6,251 nt of DNA from the NCBI GenBank assembly GCA_001773255.1, contig MEWF01000015.1:1-6251 (forward strand). Reading direction: 5' to 3'. This DNA comes from a candidate division WWE3 bacterium RIFOXYC2_FULL_42_13. GTDB lineage: Bacteria > Patescibacteriota > WWE3 > UBA101185 > UBA10185. Below, in pieces: positions 1-6,045 of the stretch. Position 1 is the stretch's first letter. Every line of letters begins with the position of its first letter. The translations under genes were made by a program, and so were the position numbers. Under the pieces are notes generated by a model, which made no database searches, was not told where the DNA came from, and saw only the letters and a list, made by a program, of their open reading frames with translations.

Positions 1-95
1 AAAAGTCCGATTGAGATTTCCAAGAAACCTGATGTTGATTTACCAACCTTCTTTTGAATTCCAGGTGACCAAATTTGAACGGTAGCATGCAAATA
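1..95. other. Left edge with no supported gene; possible gene tail
   Basis: No gene can be assigned here. On the plus strand, frame 1 is open from the edge and reads KSPIEISKKPDVDLPTFF before a TGA stop at 55-57, which could be the C-terminus of a gene starting left of the window. On the minus strand two frames are also open to the edge, one with an ATG at 88-86, just 8 bases past the tRNA 3' end. None of these short peptides is recognisable. I see no hairpin with a U-tract that would end the tRNA transcript. Confidence 0.25.
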
Positions 96-172
96 TGGCG
101 CCCCCAGAGGGATTCGAACCCCCGACCCCTCGTTCCGAAGACGAGTGCTCTGATCCGCTGAGCTATGGAGGC
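96..172 (-). tRNA. tRNA-Arg (anticodon UCG)
   Basis: Read on the minus strand, this 77-base stretch folds into a full cloverleaf. The acceptor stem is GCCTCCA with TGGGGGC (one T-G pair), the D stem is GCTC with GAGC, and the anticodon stem is CTCGT with ACGAG. The anticodon loop is CTTCGGA, and the T stem is GGGGG with CCCTC around TTCGAAT. The anticodon is TCG at window positions 138-136, so it reads CGA, and by wobble possibly CGG, as arginine. The discriminator base is G, and the 3' CCA is encoded (98-96). The variable loop is 5 bases (class I). A strong extended -10 promoter lies about 40 bases upstream on the same strand. Confidence 0.97.
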
Positions 173-211
173 AAAGCAACGGACTCTAAGAAAGTCCTGT
201 GTTTCGTGTAA

Positions 212-220
212 ATTATACCA
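212..220 (-). promoter_or_regulatory. Extended -10 promoter of tRNA-Arg
   Basis: On the minus strand this reads TGGTATAAT, a perfect match to the extended -10 consensus TGnTATAAT. No good -35 box is seen at a 16-18 base spacing, as is usual for extended -10 promoters. Transcription would start near 205, giving a leader of about 33 bases before the mature tRNA 5' end at 172. Confidence 0.7.
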
Positions 221-228
221 CCGTAATC

Positions 229-237
229 TGCTAAAAT
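229..237 (+). promoter_or_regulatory. Extended -10 promoter; predicts a leaderless mRNA
   Basis: TGCTAAAAT matches TGnTATAAT at all but one position. Six bases separate it from the ATG at 244, so the expected start point (about 7 bases after the -10 box) is the A of the start codon. An AAGG at 238-241 is only 2 bases from the ATG, too close for a normal Shine-Dalgarno site. A leaderless transcript fits better. The -10 boxes of this promoter and the divergent tRNA promoter are about 11 bases apart, so their upstream regions overlap. Confidence 0.5.
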
Positions 238-243
238 AAGGTT

Positions 244-687
244 ATGCAAAAGCTGAATAAACTGTTAGTGCCTCTTTATATACTCTTTCTAATATTTTCC
301 TTTTTCTATGTTAAGTCGGTTTTAAAGGGAGTGCCTGTTTCCACAGCAGATAAAAAAGAGGAAGAAAATGTCGGGATAAAGAATATCACAGTAACCCTGA
401 CAGTTATGTCGCCCAGCTACACAAAAACGTACACACAGCAGTCCAAAAATGTAGATTCGGCTTCTGACTTATTGTTAAAAATTAAAGAAAATAATCAGGA
501 TTTCACATTCGACCGTACAGCTTACTCTTACGGGAGCGAGTTCGATCATGTAAATAATCTGGAAGCCACAGAAACGATGAAGTGGAAAATGTTGGATGGG
601 GAAACTGACATAACATTAAAAATGGACAGTATGTATCTTGTCGACGGGAAAAACTACATTTTGGTGTATGAAAAAGTAACAGAGTAA
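244..687 (+). CDS. Small membrane-anchored protein, DUF4430-like extracellular domain
   Basis: This is a 147-residue protein with a short basic start (MQKLNK) and one hydrophobic segment at about residues 8-25. That segment has no lipobox, so it is probably an uncleaved membrane anchor. The rest should lie outside the cell. Residues 46-144 follow the DUF4430 pattern as I know it: a β-strand (ITVTLTV), a 'VDSASDLLLKIKE' helix like the family's 'tvldaL' segment, a YG at 96-97, a tryptophan at 114 in the 'W..yvnG' region, and an ending 'YLVDGKNYILVYE' like the family's 'l.dGD.i.w.Y'. The fold resembles the transcobalamin C-terminal (SLBB-like) domain, which in some proteins binds cobalamin or other ligands. 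No ligand can be named here. It ends one base before the stop of the convergent ABC permease gene. The assignment is from pattern recognition and is moderately sure. Confidence 0.72.
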   Translation: MQKLNKLLVPLYILFLIFSFFYVKSVLKGVPVSTADKKEEENVGIKNITVTLTVMSPSYTKTYTQQSKNVDSASDLLLKIKENNQDFTFDRTAYSYGSEFDHVNNLEATETMKWKMLDGETDITLKMDSMYLVDGKNYILVYEKVTE

Positions 688-694
688 TTTACTC
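682..694. repeat. 13-base palindrome across two convergent stop codons
   Basis: GAGTAA, one T, then TTACTC form a perfect inverted repeat centred on base 688, the only base between the two genes. Each arm is the last sense codon (GAG, Glu) plus the TAA stop of one gene. The one-base centre is too small for an ordinary RNA hairpin loop, and no U-tract follows, so it is not a standard terminator. Confidence 0.6.
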
Positions 695-1870
695 GAATCT
701 CAACGCTTCTATCGGATCCTTTTTACTTGCACTAAGAGCCGGGTACGTTCCGAACACAACCCCTACAAATACAGAAAACCCCATCGCCAGACCAATTGCC
801 CACCACGGTATTGTTGCCCGTATAAAACTGCTCACAACCAATGTTGATATGTAACCTAACAACAGCCCGACCACTCCACCCCCGAGGCTTATAACGATGG
901 CTTCGGCTAAAAACTGCCTGCCTATGTTTTTCGAAGTGGCTCCCAACGCCTTCCTAAGCCCTATCTCCTGTGTACGCTCAGTGACCGAAACAAGCATTAT
1001 ATTCATAATCCCTATACCCCCCACTAACAGCGATATACCGGCAACAGCGGCAAGTGCGGAAGACAGTACCCCCAGAATCTGCTCTATGGATGACAGCACA
1101 TCCTTTTGTGTTACAACTGAAAAGTCATCCGCCTTCATATCTTTTAACAACGCTAACCGGATTTCTCTCATCACTTCTTCAATGTTCTGACCTTCTTTAA
1201 CTTTTACGGCTATGCTGGATAAAACTTCTACATTAAAGGCGGCTTTCAAAGATGTATCCGGCATAAATATTCTATCGTCGAAAGTGGGACTTTTTGGTTT
1301 CGCAACACCAAGGATCTCAAAAGTCGTATTTTCGATTTTTATTTTCTCACCCACCGGGTTACGGTCTCCAAATAATTCTTTTCTGACATCCGAGCTGATG
1401 AACACCAAATTGGCTTTTTGCGAATCGTCGGCTTTTGTGTAGTAAGAACCCAGCTCCGTCTCCAATCCGTAGATTGAGTATGATTGGTAATTTCCTCCTA
1501 CGACAGTACCGGAATAAGTTTTAGTTTTATATTCTGCAACCTTTGCAACCCTCACGGAAGGTGTCACAGCAGTTATTTTGTCTCCTACATATAGATTTAT
1601 CGTATCAATGTTTTTTAAACTGAGCTTGTTTCCCATAAAGGTTCTGCCCGGATCGTGATCTTCGCTCATTTTTGGTGTTATCAGAATTAGATTTGAACCC
1701 AAGGATTCAAATTGATCTGTAATGTAGTTCTGGAAACCTTGTACTACGGCCACCAAAGCCACTACGGAGAAGACACCTATAATGACACCGAGCATTGTGA
1801 GGAAGGTCCTCACTTTATTTAACGCCAGAGCTGACAGCGCACTTTTAATTGTTTCAGGAACGTAGATCAT
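689..1870 (-). CDS. MacB/FtsX-type ABC transporter permease
   Basis: This 393-residue permease has the MacB layout. A cytoplasmic N-terminal helix (IKSALSALALNKVRTFLTMLGVIIG) leads into TM1 at about 23-45. A large extracytoplasmic MacB_PCD-like domain spans about 46-265. Three C-terminal helices lie at about 268-296, 322-348 and 355-377. The cytoplasmic loop 'ERTQEIGLRKALGAT' (298-312) is the family's ATPase-coupling segment, and 'YPALSASKKDPIEALRFE' (376-393) is its typical ending. MacB-type permeases dimerise and work mechanically on substrates outside the membrane rather than passing them through a channel, exporting peptides, lipids or drugs. Unlike E. coli MacB, the ATPase is a separate protein. 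The start overlaps the ATPase stop by 4 bases (ATGA), so translation is probably coupled; no Shine-Dalgarno site is seen. The substrate is unknown. Confidence 0.93.
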   Translation of the reverse strand: MIYVPETIKSALSALALNKVRTFLTMLGVIIGVFSVVALVAVVQGFQNYITDQFESLGSNLILITPKMSEDHDPGRTFMGNKLSLKNIDTINLYVGDKITAVTPSVRVAKVAEYKTKTYSGTVVGGNYQSYSIYGLETELGSYYTKADDSQKANLVFISSDVRKELFGDRNPVGEKIKIENTTFEILGVAKPKSPTFDDRIFMPDTSLKAAFNVEVLSSIAVKVKEGQNIEEVMREIRLALLKDMKADDFSVVTQKDVLSSIEQILGVLSSALAAVAGISLLVGGIGIMNIMLVSVTERTQEIGLRKALGATSKNIGRQFLAEAIVISLGGGVVGLLLGYISTLVVSSFIRATIPWWAIGLAMGFSVFVGVVFGTYPALSASKKDPIEALRFE

Positions 1871-2538
1871 TTGACTATACGGCCGTCTTTTAACACTATT
1901 TTTCTTTGCGCTATTTTTGCAAGGTCATCATCATGGGTGACAAGGATTATAGTTTTACCCTGAGAATTCAGTTTTAGAAAGTTATTCACGATTTCGTCAC
2001 CCGTTTTAGTGTCCAGGTTTCCGGTTGGTTCATCTGCAAGGATCATGCTGGGGTCATTGACCATCGCTCTTGCAATCGCGACTCTTTGCTTTTGCCCTCC
2101 CGACAGCTCGTTAGATTTATTTTTTAGCCGGTTCTGTAAACCGACTATTTCAATTACCTCTTTCGCCTTCCTTTCCCACTCAGAACCGGGCACTTTGCTG
2201 TATTTAAGAGGAAGGATGACGTTATCCAGGACGGTTGTGCGTTGTAGTAAATTGAAAGATTGAAAAACAAAACCTATCTCCTCGTTCCTTACTTGGGCAA
2301 GCTGTTTTTCGGTCATACCTTTGGTGTTAACGCCGTTAAGTATTATCTCACCGTCGGTAGGGGTATCCAGTAAGCCGAGTATATGCATCAATGTTGATTT
2401 ACCGGAGCCTGATTTACCCACAATGGCAACAAATTCTCCCTTGTTTATCTCAATATCGATTCCCATCAGAGCCTCTATTTTCGTAGAACCCATATCATAT
2501 ATTTTGGATACGTTTTGAGCTTGTAATACGGGAGTCAT
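1867..2538 (-). CDS. ABC transporter ATPase, LolD/MacB type
   Basis: This 223-residue protein is a complete nucleotide-binding domain. It shows Walker A GKSGSGKST (41-49), the Q-loop glutamine at 93 in 'FVFQSFNLL', signature LSGGQ (145-149), Walker B MILADE with catalytic Glu170, D-loop NLD (174-176) and the switch histidine at 202 in 'VTHD'. All catalytic residues are present. 'FQSFNLL' and 'DEPTGNLD' are typical of the MacB/LolD/FtsE branch that partners with FtsX-like permeases. It should power the permease encoded next: its TGA stop overlaps that ATG by 4 bases. Its own ATG is one base after the adaptor gene's stop, with no Shine-Dalgarno site visible, which suggests translational coupling along the operon. 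The substrate cannot be read from an ATPase. Confidence 0.95.
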   Translation of the reverse strand: MTPVLQAQNVSKIYDMGSTKIEALMGIDIEINKGEFVAIVGKSGSGKSTLMHILGLLDTPTDGEIILNGVNTKGMTEKQLAQVRNEEIGFVFQSFNLLQRTTVLDNVILPLKYSKVPGSEWERKAKEVIEIVGLQNRLKNKSNELSGGQKQRVAIARAMVNDPSMILADEPTGNLDTKTGDEIVNNFLKLNSQGKTIILVTHDDDLAKIAQRKIVLKDGRIVK

Positions 2539-2539
2539 T

Positions 2540-3601
2540 TTAATTAATAATCTTGGCGAAATATCCTTCGGTCAGTTTTTGATTATCTTCGGCCGGAATT
2601 ACCACTTCGCTCACGTCCGTTTTAATTTCTGTATAAATATCTCCCTCCACTCCCAGCTCGACAGGAAGTTTTTTAAGTTTGCCGTTTTCTACGATCCATA
2701 CGAAAGGGTTGTCCGAGATGTCATAAAATATTTCATCGATTGTAAGAGCCCGAACAGCTTCGCCGGTAGTCAAAACATCAATATACGCGTCGCCGGACAT
2801 TCCTATTGCAAGCCGGTGTTCTGTGTCTCCGGTCACCGGTATTTCTATGTCAAAAACTCCGGTAGAGGAATTGGCAGTAAGCGGCAGCTGATCAATTTTA
2901 GTATTAAAGTCAAACGAAGCGTATGAATCCAGATTTATTTTAACCGGCTGTCCTAATTTAATATACCCGTAATCTTCCTGGTCTATTGATATCTCAAAAA
3001 TAAACTTGTTCATGTTCGCCAAGGTCATAACTGTTTCACCGATGATGGCCGTTTCACCTACCTTTTTATTAACATCGATAATAGTTCCGTCGAACGGGGC
3101 ATAAATATAAGAGTTGCTAAGTATAGACAGTTGGGCTTGGTAAGACGCTTCAGCCTGGCTTGCAAGTTCTTCCAGCTGCCTTACCTTTATGTTGTAGGCG
3201 TCTTCTCCACCGAGACTCTTGATGTTCGTTTCTTTCTCCTGTTCATACAGTTCCTTATTTCGGATAGCTACGTCACGGGCGTCTCTATACGATTGGACAG
3301 TTTGAAATTGGGCAGAGCCGTCAAGGTAGGCCATAAATTGACCTTTCTTTACCTCCTCGCCCTTTTTAACAAATATTTCAGAAATCTTCCCTGCCGACAT
3401 AAATGTAAGATCCGCCTGCTCATCGGCCTTTATCTGTCCGCTTGCCGAAACGGTGCGTGACACTACCCTATTCTCAACTTCAACTTTTCTAACAAGTGAT
3501 GTAAGTTGTTTTGGCCTCAACAAGAAAAACCACGCTCCCAGAGCCAGTGGTATGCCTATCAACAAGTATTTAATTAAATTTTTCGAGTCAAATTTTGGCA
3601 T
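2540..3601 (-). CDS. HlyD/MacA-type membrane fusion (adaptor) protein
   Basis: This 353-residue protein is the periplasmic/extracellular adaptor of a tripartite ABC exporter. Residues 10-28 form one N-terminal membrane anchor. Residues about 52-97 are the first half of a lipoyl/biotinyl-like domain ('GKISEIFVKKGEEVKKGQFMA'). Residues 98-161 are a charged helical hairpin, short for the family. Residues 162-198 are the second lipoyl half ('APFDGTIIDVNKKVGETA'). About 200-276 are a β-barrel ('GMSGDAYIDV'), and 278-350 the membrane-proximal domain. It is the first gene of the operon with the ATPase and permease. No outer-membrane TolC-like gene is near. That fits a monoderm arrangement like Bacillus YknXYZ, where the adaptor works without an outer-membrane channel. 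No Shine-Dalgarno site precedes the ATG; a TATAAT 9 bases upstream implies an almost leaderless transcript. Confidence 0.92.
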   Translation of the reverse strand: MPKFDSKNLIKYLLIGIPLALGAWFFLLRPKQLTSLVRKVEVENRVVSRTVSASGQIKADEQADLTFMSAGKISEIFVKKGEEVKKGQFMAYLDGSAQFQTVQSYRDARDVAIRNKELYEQEKETNIKSLGGEDAYNIKVRQLEELASQAEASYQAQLSILSNSYIYAPFDGTIIDVNKKVGETAIIGETVMTLANMNKFIFEISIDQEDYGYIKLGQPVKINLDSYASFDFNTKIDQLPLTANSSTGVFDIEIPVTGDTEHRLAIGMSGDAYIDVLTTGEAVRALTIDEIFYDISDNPFVWIVENGKLKKLPVELGVEGDIYTEIKTDVSEVVIPAEDNQKLTEGYFAKIIN

Positions 3602-3606
3602 AACTG

Positions 3607-3615
3607 TGATATTAT
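3607..3615 (+). promoter_or_regulatory. Extended -10 promoter of the lipid kinase gene; predicts a leaderless mRNA
   Basis: TGATATTAT fits TGnTATAAT with one mismatch in the hexamer (TATTAT, 3610-3615). Six bases follow before the ATG at 3622, so the expected start point is the A of the start codon. No Shine-Dalgarno site lies in this gap. The hexamer covers nearly the same bases as the minus-strand -10 box of the adaptor gene. Confidence 0.5.
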
Positions 3616-3616
3616 A
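3611..3616 (-). promoter_or_regulatory. -10 box of the ABC exporter operon
   Basis: The minus strand reads TATAAT, a perfect -10 hexamer, 9 bases before the ATG at 3601. Start points near 3604-3605 would leave a leader of 3-4 bases. No TG extension is present, and -35 matches at 16-17 base spacing are weak (about 3 of 6). It overlaps the plus-strand -10 box at 3610-3615, so polymerase can probably use only one direction at a time. Confidence 0.45.
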
Positions 3617-3621
3617 TTACC

Positions 3622-4011
3622 ATGTTCGGGTTCTTAAAATCTCATCATCCGCTTAGACATGCAAGAAGTTTCAAACACGCGTTTACAGGAATATTTCACG
3701 CTCTTGTGGAAGAACCCAACTTTAGGGTTCAGGTGGTCATTGTTGTTATTTCGGTTCTGCTAGGCGCCCGTTTTAGAATAACAAATGCTGAGTGGGGCTT
3801 GCTTATACTTTCAATGGGTTTGCTCTTAATGGCTGAGGTTCTTAATACTGTGGTCGAAGATACAATAGATTTTTTTATAAAAGATTTTGATGAAGGTGTA
3901 AAAGTGATAAAGGACCTATCCGCCGGTTTTGTACTCATAACAGCCGTCACCGCGCTTATTATACTTATCCTGATATTCTGGCCTTATTTCCTGGTTTTGC
4001 TACCTGCTTAG
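3622..4011 (+). CDS. DgkA-family lipid kinase (undecaprenol or diacylglycerol kinase)
   Basis: This 129-residue integral membrane kinase phosphorylates a membrane lipid alcohol from ATP. In Gram-positive bacteria the family member makes undecaprenyl phosphate from undecaprenol; in E. coli it makes phosphatidate from diacylglycerol. Key family features are visible. 'SFKHAFTGIFHAL' forms the N-terminal amphipathic helix, followed by 'EEPNFRVQ' (30-37). 'EW' is at 57-58, the core 'EVLNTVVEDTID' at 72-83 (Glu72, Asn75, Glu79, Asp83), and 'KDLSAG' at 97-102. Three membrane helices lie at about 36-50, 57-80 and 98-125. Its gene diverges from the exporter operon and overlaps the PAP2 phosphatase gene tail to tail by 12 bases. 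The neighbouring phosphatase and GT-C transferase favour undecaprenol as substrate, but that is inference. Confidence 0.9.
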   Translation: MFGFLKSHHPLRHARSFKHAFTGIFHALVEEPNFRVQVVIVVISVLLGARFRITNAEWGLLILSMGLLLMAEVLNTVVEDTIDFFIKDFDEGVKVIKDLSAGFVLITAVTALIILILIFWPYFLVLLPA

Positions 4012-4488
4012 GTAAATTAGGACCGCAAGATATATTGCCCCGAAAACGTATCCCGCTACAACATCCTGCACTGTGTGCGCTCCGATAATTATCCTGGAAA
4101 TACCGACAAAAAGTATGTGATACACACTTATTGTACGAAGGAGGTACACAGCCAAACCGCTTCCGAAAACGTCTCTTTTAAATGTTAAAAAAAACAGTAG
4201 GCCCCAAAAGCAAACGTAAAAAATCACGTGACTGCTTGGGAATCTATACATATCCCCGAGTTTGGTGGGATCTCCAGCGTACGAGTCTAATCTTGGAATT
4301 TTAAATATATTTTTTAATACGACTGAGTATAAAAGGCTAAGTATTGCCAGAAAGAATATTCCGGCTTCTTTTATATATCCGGAAACCACGAAATACGCGA
4401 TGAATGAGAGGGATAAAACTGCCACGATGGGAATGCTGTTTCCGAAAAAACTCGCGGATTCAATAAAAACTTTTAAAAAGGCAGGCAT
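4000..4488 (-). CDS. PAP2-family membrane phosphatase
   Basis: This 162-residue multi-pass protein carries the three phosphatase motifs of the PAP2 superfamily. Motif 1 is K59-X6-R66, followed by Leu67 where proline is usual. Motif 2 is 'PSSH' (84-87; the consensus is PSGH), with catalytic His87. Motif 3 is SR-X5-H-X3-D (Ser131, Arg132, His138, Asp142), with nucleophile His138. Five or six hydrophobic helices surround them, and the active site should face outward. Family members remove phosphate from phosphatidate or from undecaprenyl pyrophosphate (the PgpB/BcrC group), which recycles the carrier lipid. It sits 6 bases after the glycosyltransferase gene. An AAAGGA about 12 bases before its ATG is the only possible Shine-Dalgarno site, and translational coupling is likely. 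Undecaprenyl pyrophosphate is the likelier substrate given the neighbours, but this is not proven. Confidence 0.9.
   Translation of the reverse strand: MPAFLKVFIESASFFGNSIPIVAVLSLSFIAYFVVSGYIKEAGIFFLAILSLLYSVVLKNIFKIPRLDSYAGDPTKLGDMYRFPSSHVIFYVCFWGLLFFLTFKRDVFGSGLAVYLLRTISVYHILFVGISRIIIGAHTVQDVVAGYVFGAIYLAVLIYLSR
4001..4014. repeat. Small inverted repeat in the convergent gene overlap
   Basis: TACCT, GCTT, AGGTA form a 5-base-pair stem with a 4-base loop, inside the 12-base overlap of the lipid kinase and PAP2 genes and just past it. No U-tract follows on either strand, so it is at most a weak bidirectional terminator and may be coincidence. Confidence 0.35.
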
Positions 4489-4494
4489 TTAAAT

Positions 4495-6045
4495 TTAGTA
4501 TCCTTTCTCGTTAATCTCTTTCAGTGTCCCCGGCTCCATAATATACATTCTTACATAATCCTGGTTTGCTTTTGTCAATGTAAATATAGGATCGTACCTC
4601 TCCATCCAGTATTCTGATTTTTCTCCGGAAGCGGTTTCGGTGAATGTCTGAGGATTTCGTATATGAATGTAGAACCCGGCCTTGTTCGTATCTTTTTCCA
4701 GTGGCACGTAATATCTCACAATAGATTTTCTTTCGTTAGTAGAATAAGCGTTAATCTCAGGATACTGTTTTATAAACTCCGAAATGCCCTCCCAATCCCT
4801 GTAGTACGGAAATCCAAAAAGACTTAAATGGTAAATTGGGGTAGGTTCAGGAAAGGTCCACGCGAGGAATTTTTCTTCTTCCCAGGGATATTCTTTGTTG
4901 TTGTCGACAAAAACCGCGTAACTTTGAGCAAATATAAACATGAATATCAAAAAAAGTATAACCTGATACGCCCAAGCAAAAACCGTGCCGGGAAGTTTCT
5001 CGGAAAGAAAATCGAGAAAACTGTCGAGTCCGATAGAAATTATAATAATTACCGGCAAAATATAGACGTAAATATGTGTCCCCGGTATGTAAACTAACCA
5101 CTCCATGAAAGCAAAGGGTATAAAAAACCAGATGAATAATGCTATATAGGACGCCGCGCTTTTAAAAGTAATTTTCTTCGGCGGTTTTAAGCCGTAGGCT
5201 TTGTAGTATAGAAACGCCAATCCCAGCAATGAAGCTAGGATGTAAAAATGGACGACGTAGATTGGCTGGTAAACCGAGAATAAATATTTTGAGCTGGATA
5301 TTTTTGAAGATACGTCGCCGGATATTCTTCCCGACCAATAAGAAAGTGTGGACTCTGAAATCGAAAGTATGAAAGGTATATAAAAAGCTAGAAGAAGGGT
5401 GCCCGATACAGATAGCGATATGATGAGGGTTTTTAAAGCTGCAGGATCTTTTTTATAGTTTCTTTTAAGCCAGACGGACATTAGGTATAAAACAAAAGGA
5501 AAGATAAACACGGCGTCGTAGTGTGAAAGTATCCCCAACGCCCAGAAAATAAATGCGCATATGACGCCCTTGTGTTTGTAGTCGGTTCTTTTAACGGCAA
5601 GACTAAGCATATATAGAGCAAGGATCATAAAAAGTATCGTGAACGATTGATACTGAACGATGCGCGAAAATGCTACGAAGAACCCGTTACTTCCAAGAAG
5701 AAGAGCCGAAATTAATGCCGCCCGTTTCTCAAAATGTATCTGAACAAGTTTATACAGGAAAAATACCGAAAGTATACCTGCAAGCGCGAAAGGAAGTCTG
5801 ATTAACAGCTGGTTTGTATAATCGGGATTTATAAACTTCAAAAGGTAAGTGACGACAAATTGAATGGGACCTTTTCTCTGGTCCATAAGGTAACCGAAAA
5901 AATTCTGACCCTCGTTCGGCAGATAAAGAGCCTTTATCTCGTCTCCCTGATAGTCCGAGTAGCCAAGGTTAAAAAGCCTCAGTATCACGGCGGGAACCAT
6001 TACCCCAAACAGAACCAGATTAATATTTTCTATCAGTTTTTTCAT
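4495..6045 (-). CDS. GT-C membrane glycosyltransferase (GT39/ArnT-like, PMT_2)
   Basis: This 516-residue protein has about ten hydrophobic segments up to residue 380, then a soluble extracytoplasmic C-terminal part (about 381-516). The first outer loop carries 'YQGDEIKA', with the acidic pair Asp35-Glu36 that serves as catalytic or metal-binding residues in GT-C enzymes. It is followed by 'KGPIQF' (58-63) and 'RLPFALAGILSV' (83-94), both typical of the PMT_2 group. 'HIYVYILPVIIIISIG' (324-339) is the later conserved helix. Such enzymes move a sugar from a polyprenyl-phosphate donor to a lipid or protein outside the membrane. The sugar and acceptor are unknown. The start overlaps the helicase gene by 26 bases. 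An AAGGG just before the ATG (6053-6049) is only 3 bases away, so it is a weak ribosome site. The PAP2 gene follows after 6 bases. Confidence 0.88.
   Translation of the reverse strand: MKKLIENINLVLFGVMVPAVILRLFNLGYSDYQGDEIKALYLPNEGQNFFGYLMDQRKGPIQFVVTYLLKFINPDYTNQLLIRLPFALAGILSVFFLYKLVQIHFEKRAALISALLLGSNGFFVAFSRIVQYQSFTILFMILALYMLSLAVKRTDYKHKGVICAFIFWALGILSHYDAVFIFPFVLYLMSVWLKRNYKKDPAALKTLIISLSVSGTLLLAFYIPFILSISESTLSYWSGRISGDVSSKISSSKYLFSVYQPIYVVHFYILASLLGLAFLYYKAYGLKPPKKITFKSAASYIALFIWFFIPFAFMEWLVYIPGTHIYVYILPVIIIISIGLDSFLDFLSEKLPGTVFAWAYQVILFLIFMFIFAQSYAVFVDNNKEYPWEEEKFLAWTFPEPTPIYHLSLFGFPYYRDWEGISEFIKQYPEINAYSTNERKSIVRYYVPLEKDTNKAGFYIHIRNPQTFTETASGEKSEYWMERYDPIFTLTKANQDYVRMYIMEPGTLKEINEKGY

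Noticed and set aside
1..95. Integration site or mobile-element border at the tRNA 3' end
   Set aside because: No direct repeat of the tRNA 3' end, integrase motif or inverted repeat is visible in the short stretch available.
238..241. AAGG as Shine-Dalgarno site of the 244 gene
   Set aside because: Only 2 bases separate it from the ATG, too close for ribosome positioning; the extended -10 geometry explains the spacing better.
1867..1870. TGA recoding (Gracilibacteria/SR1-type code, TGA as glycine)
   Set aside because: The ATPase ends at this TGA at its normal family length and overlaps the permease ATG; no gene needs an in-frame TGA read as sense.
2579..3656. Several plus-strand open frames opposite the adaptor gene, including one reaching 3656
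   Set aside because: They are antisense to a complete HlyD-type gene, and the last also overlaps the kinase start in another frame. None shows a recognisable domain or start signal.
4828..5101. Open frames of 84-89 codons on both strands inside the glycosyltransferase gene
   Set aside because: They lie wholly within a well-supported 516-codon gene, lack family motifs, and their peptides have the odd composition of out-of-frame reading.
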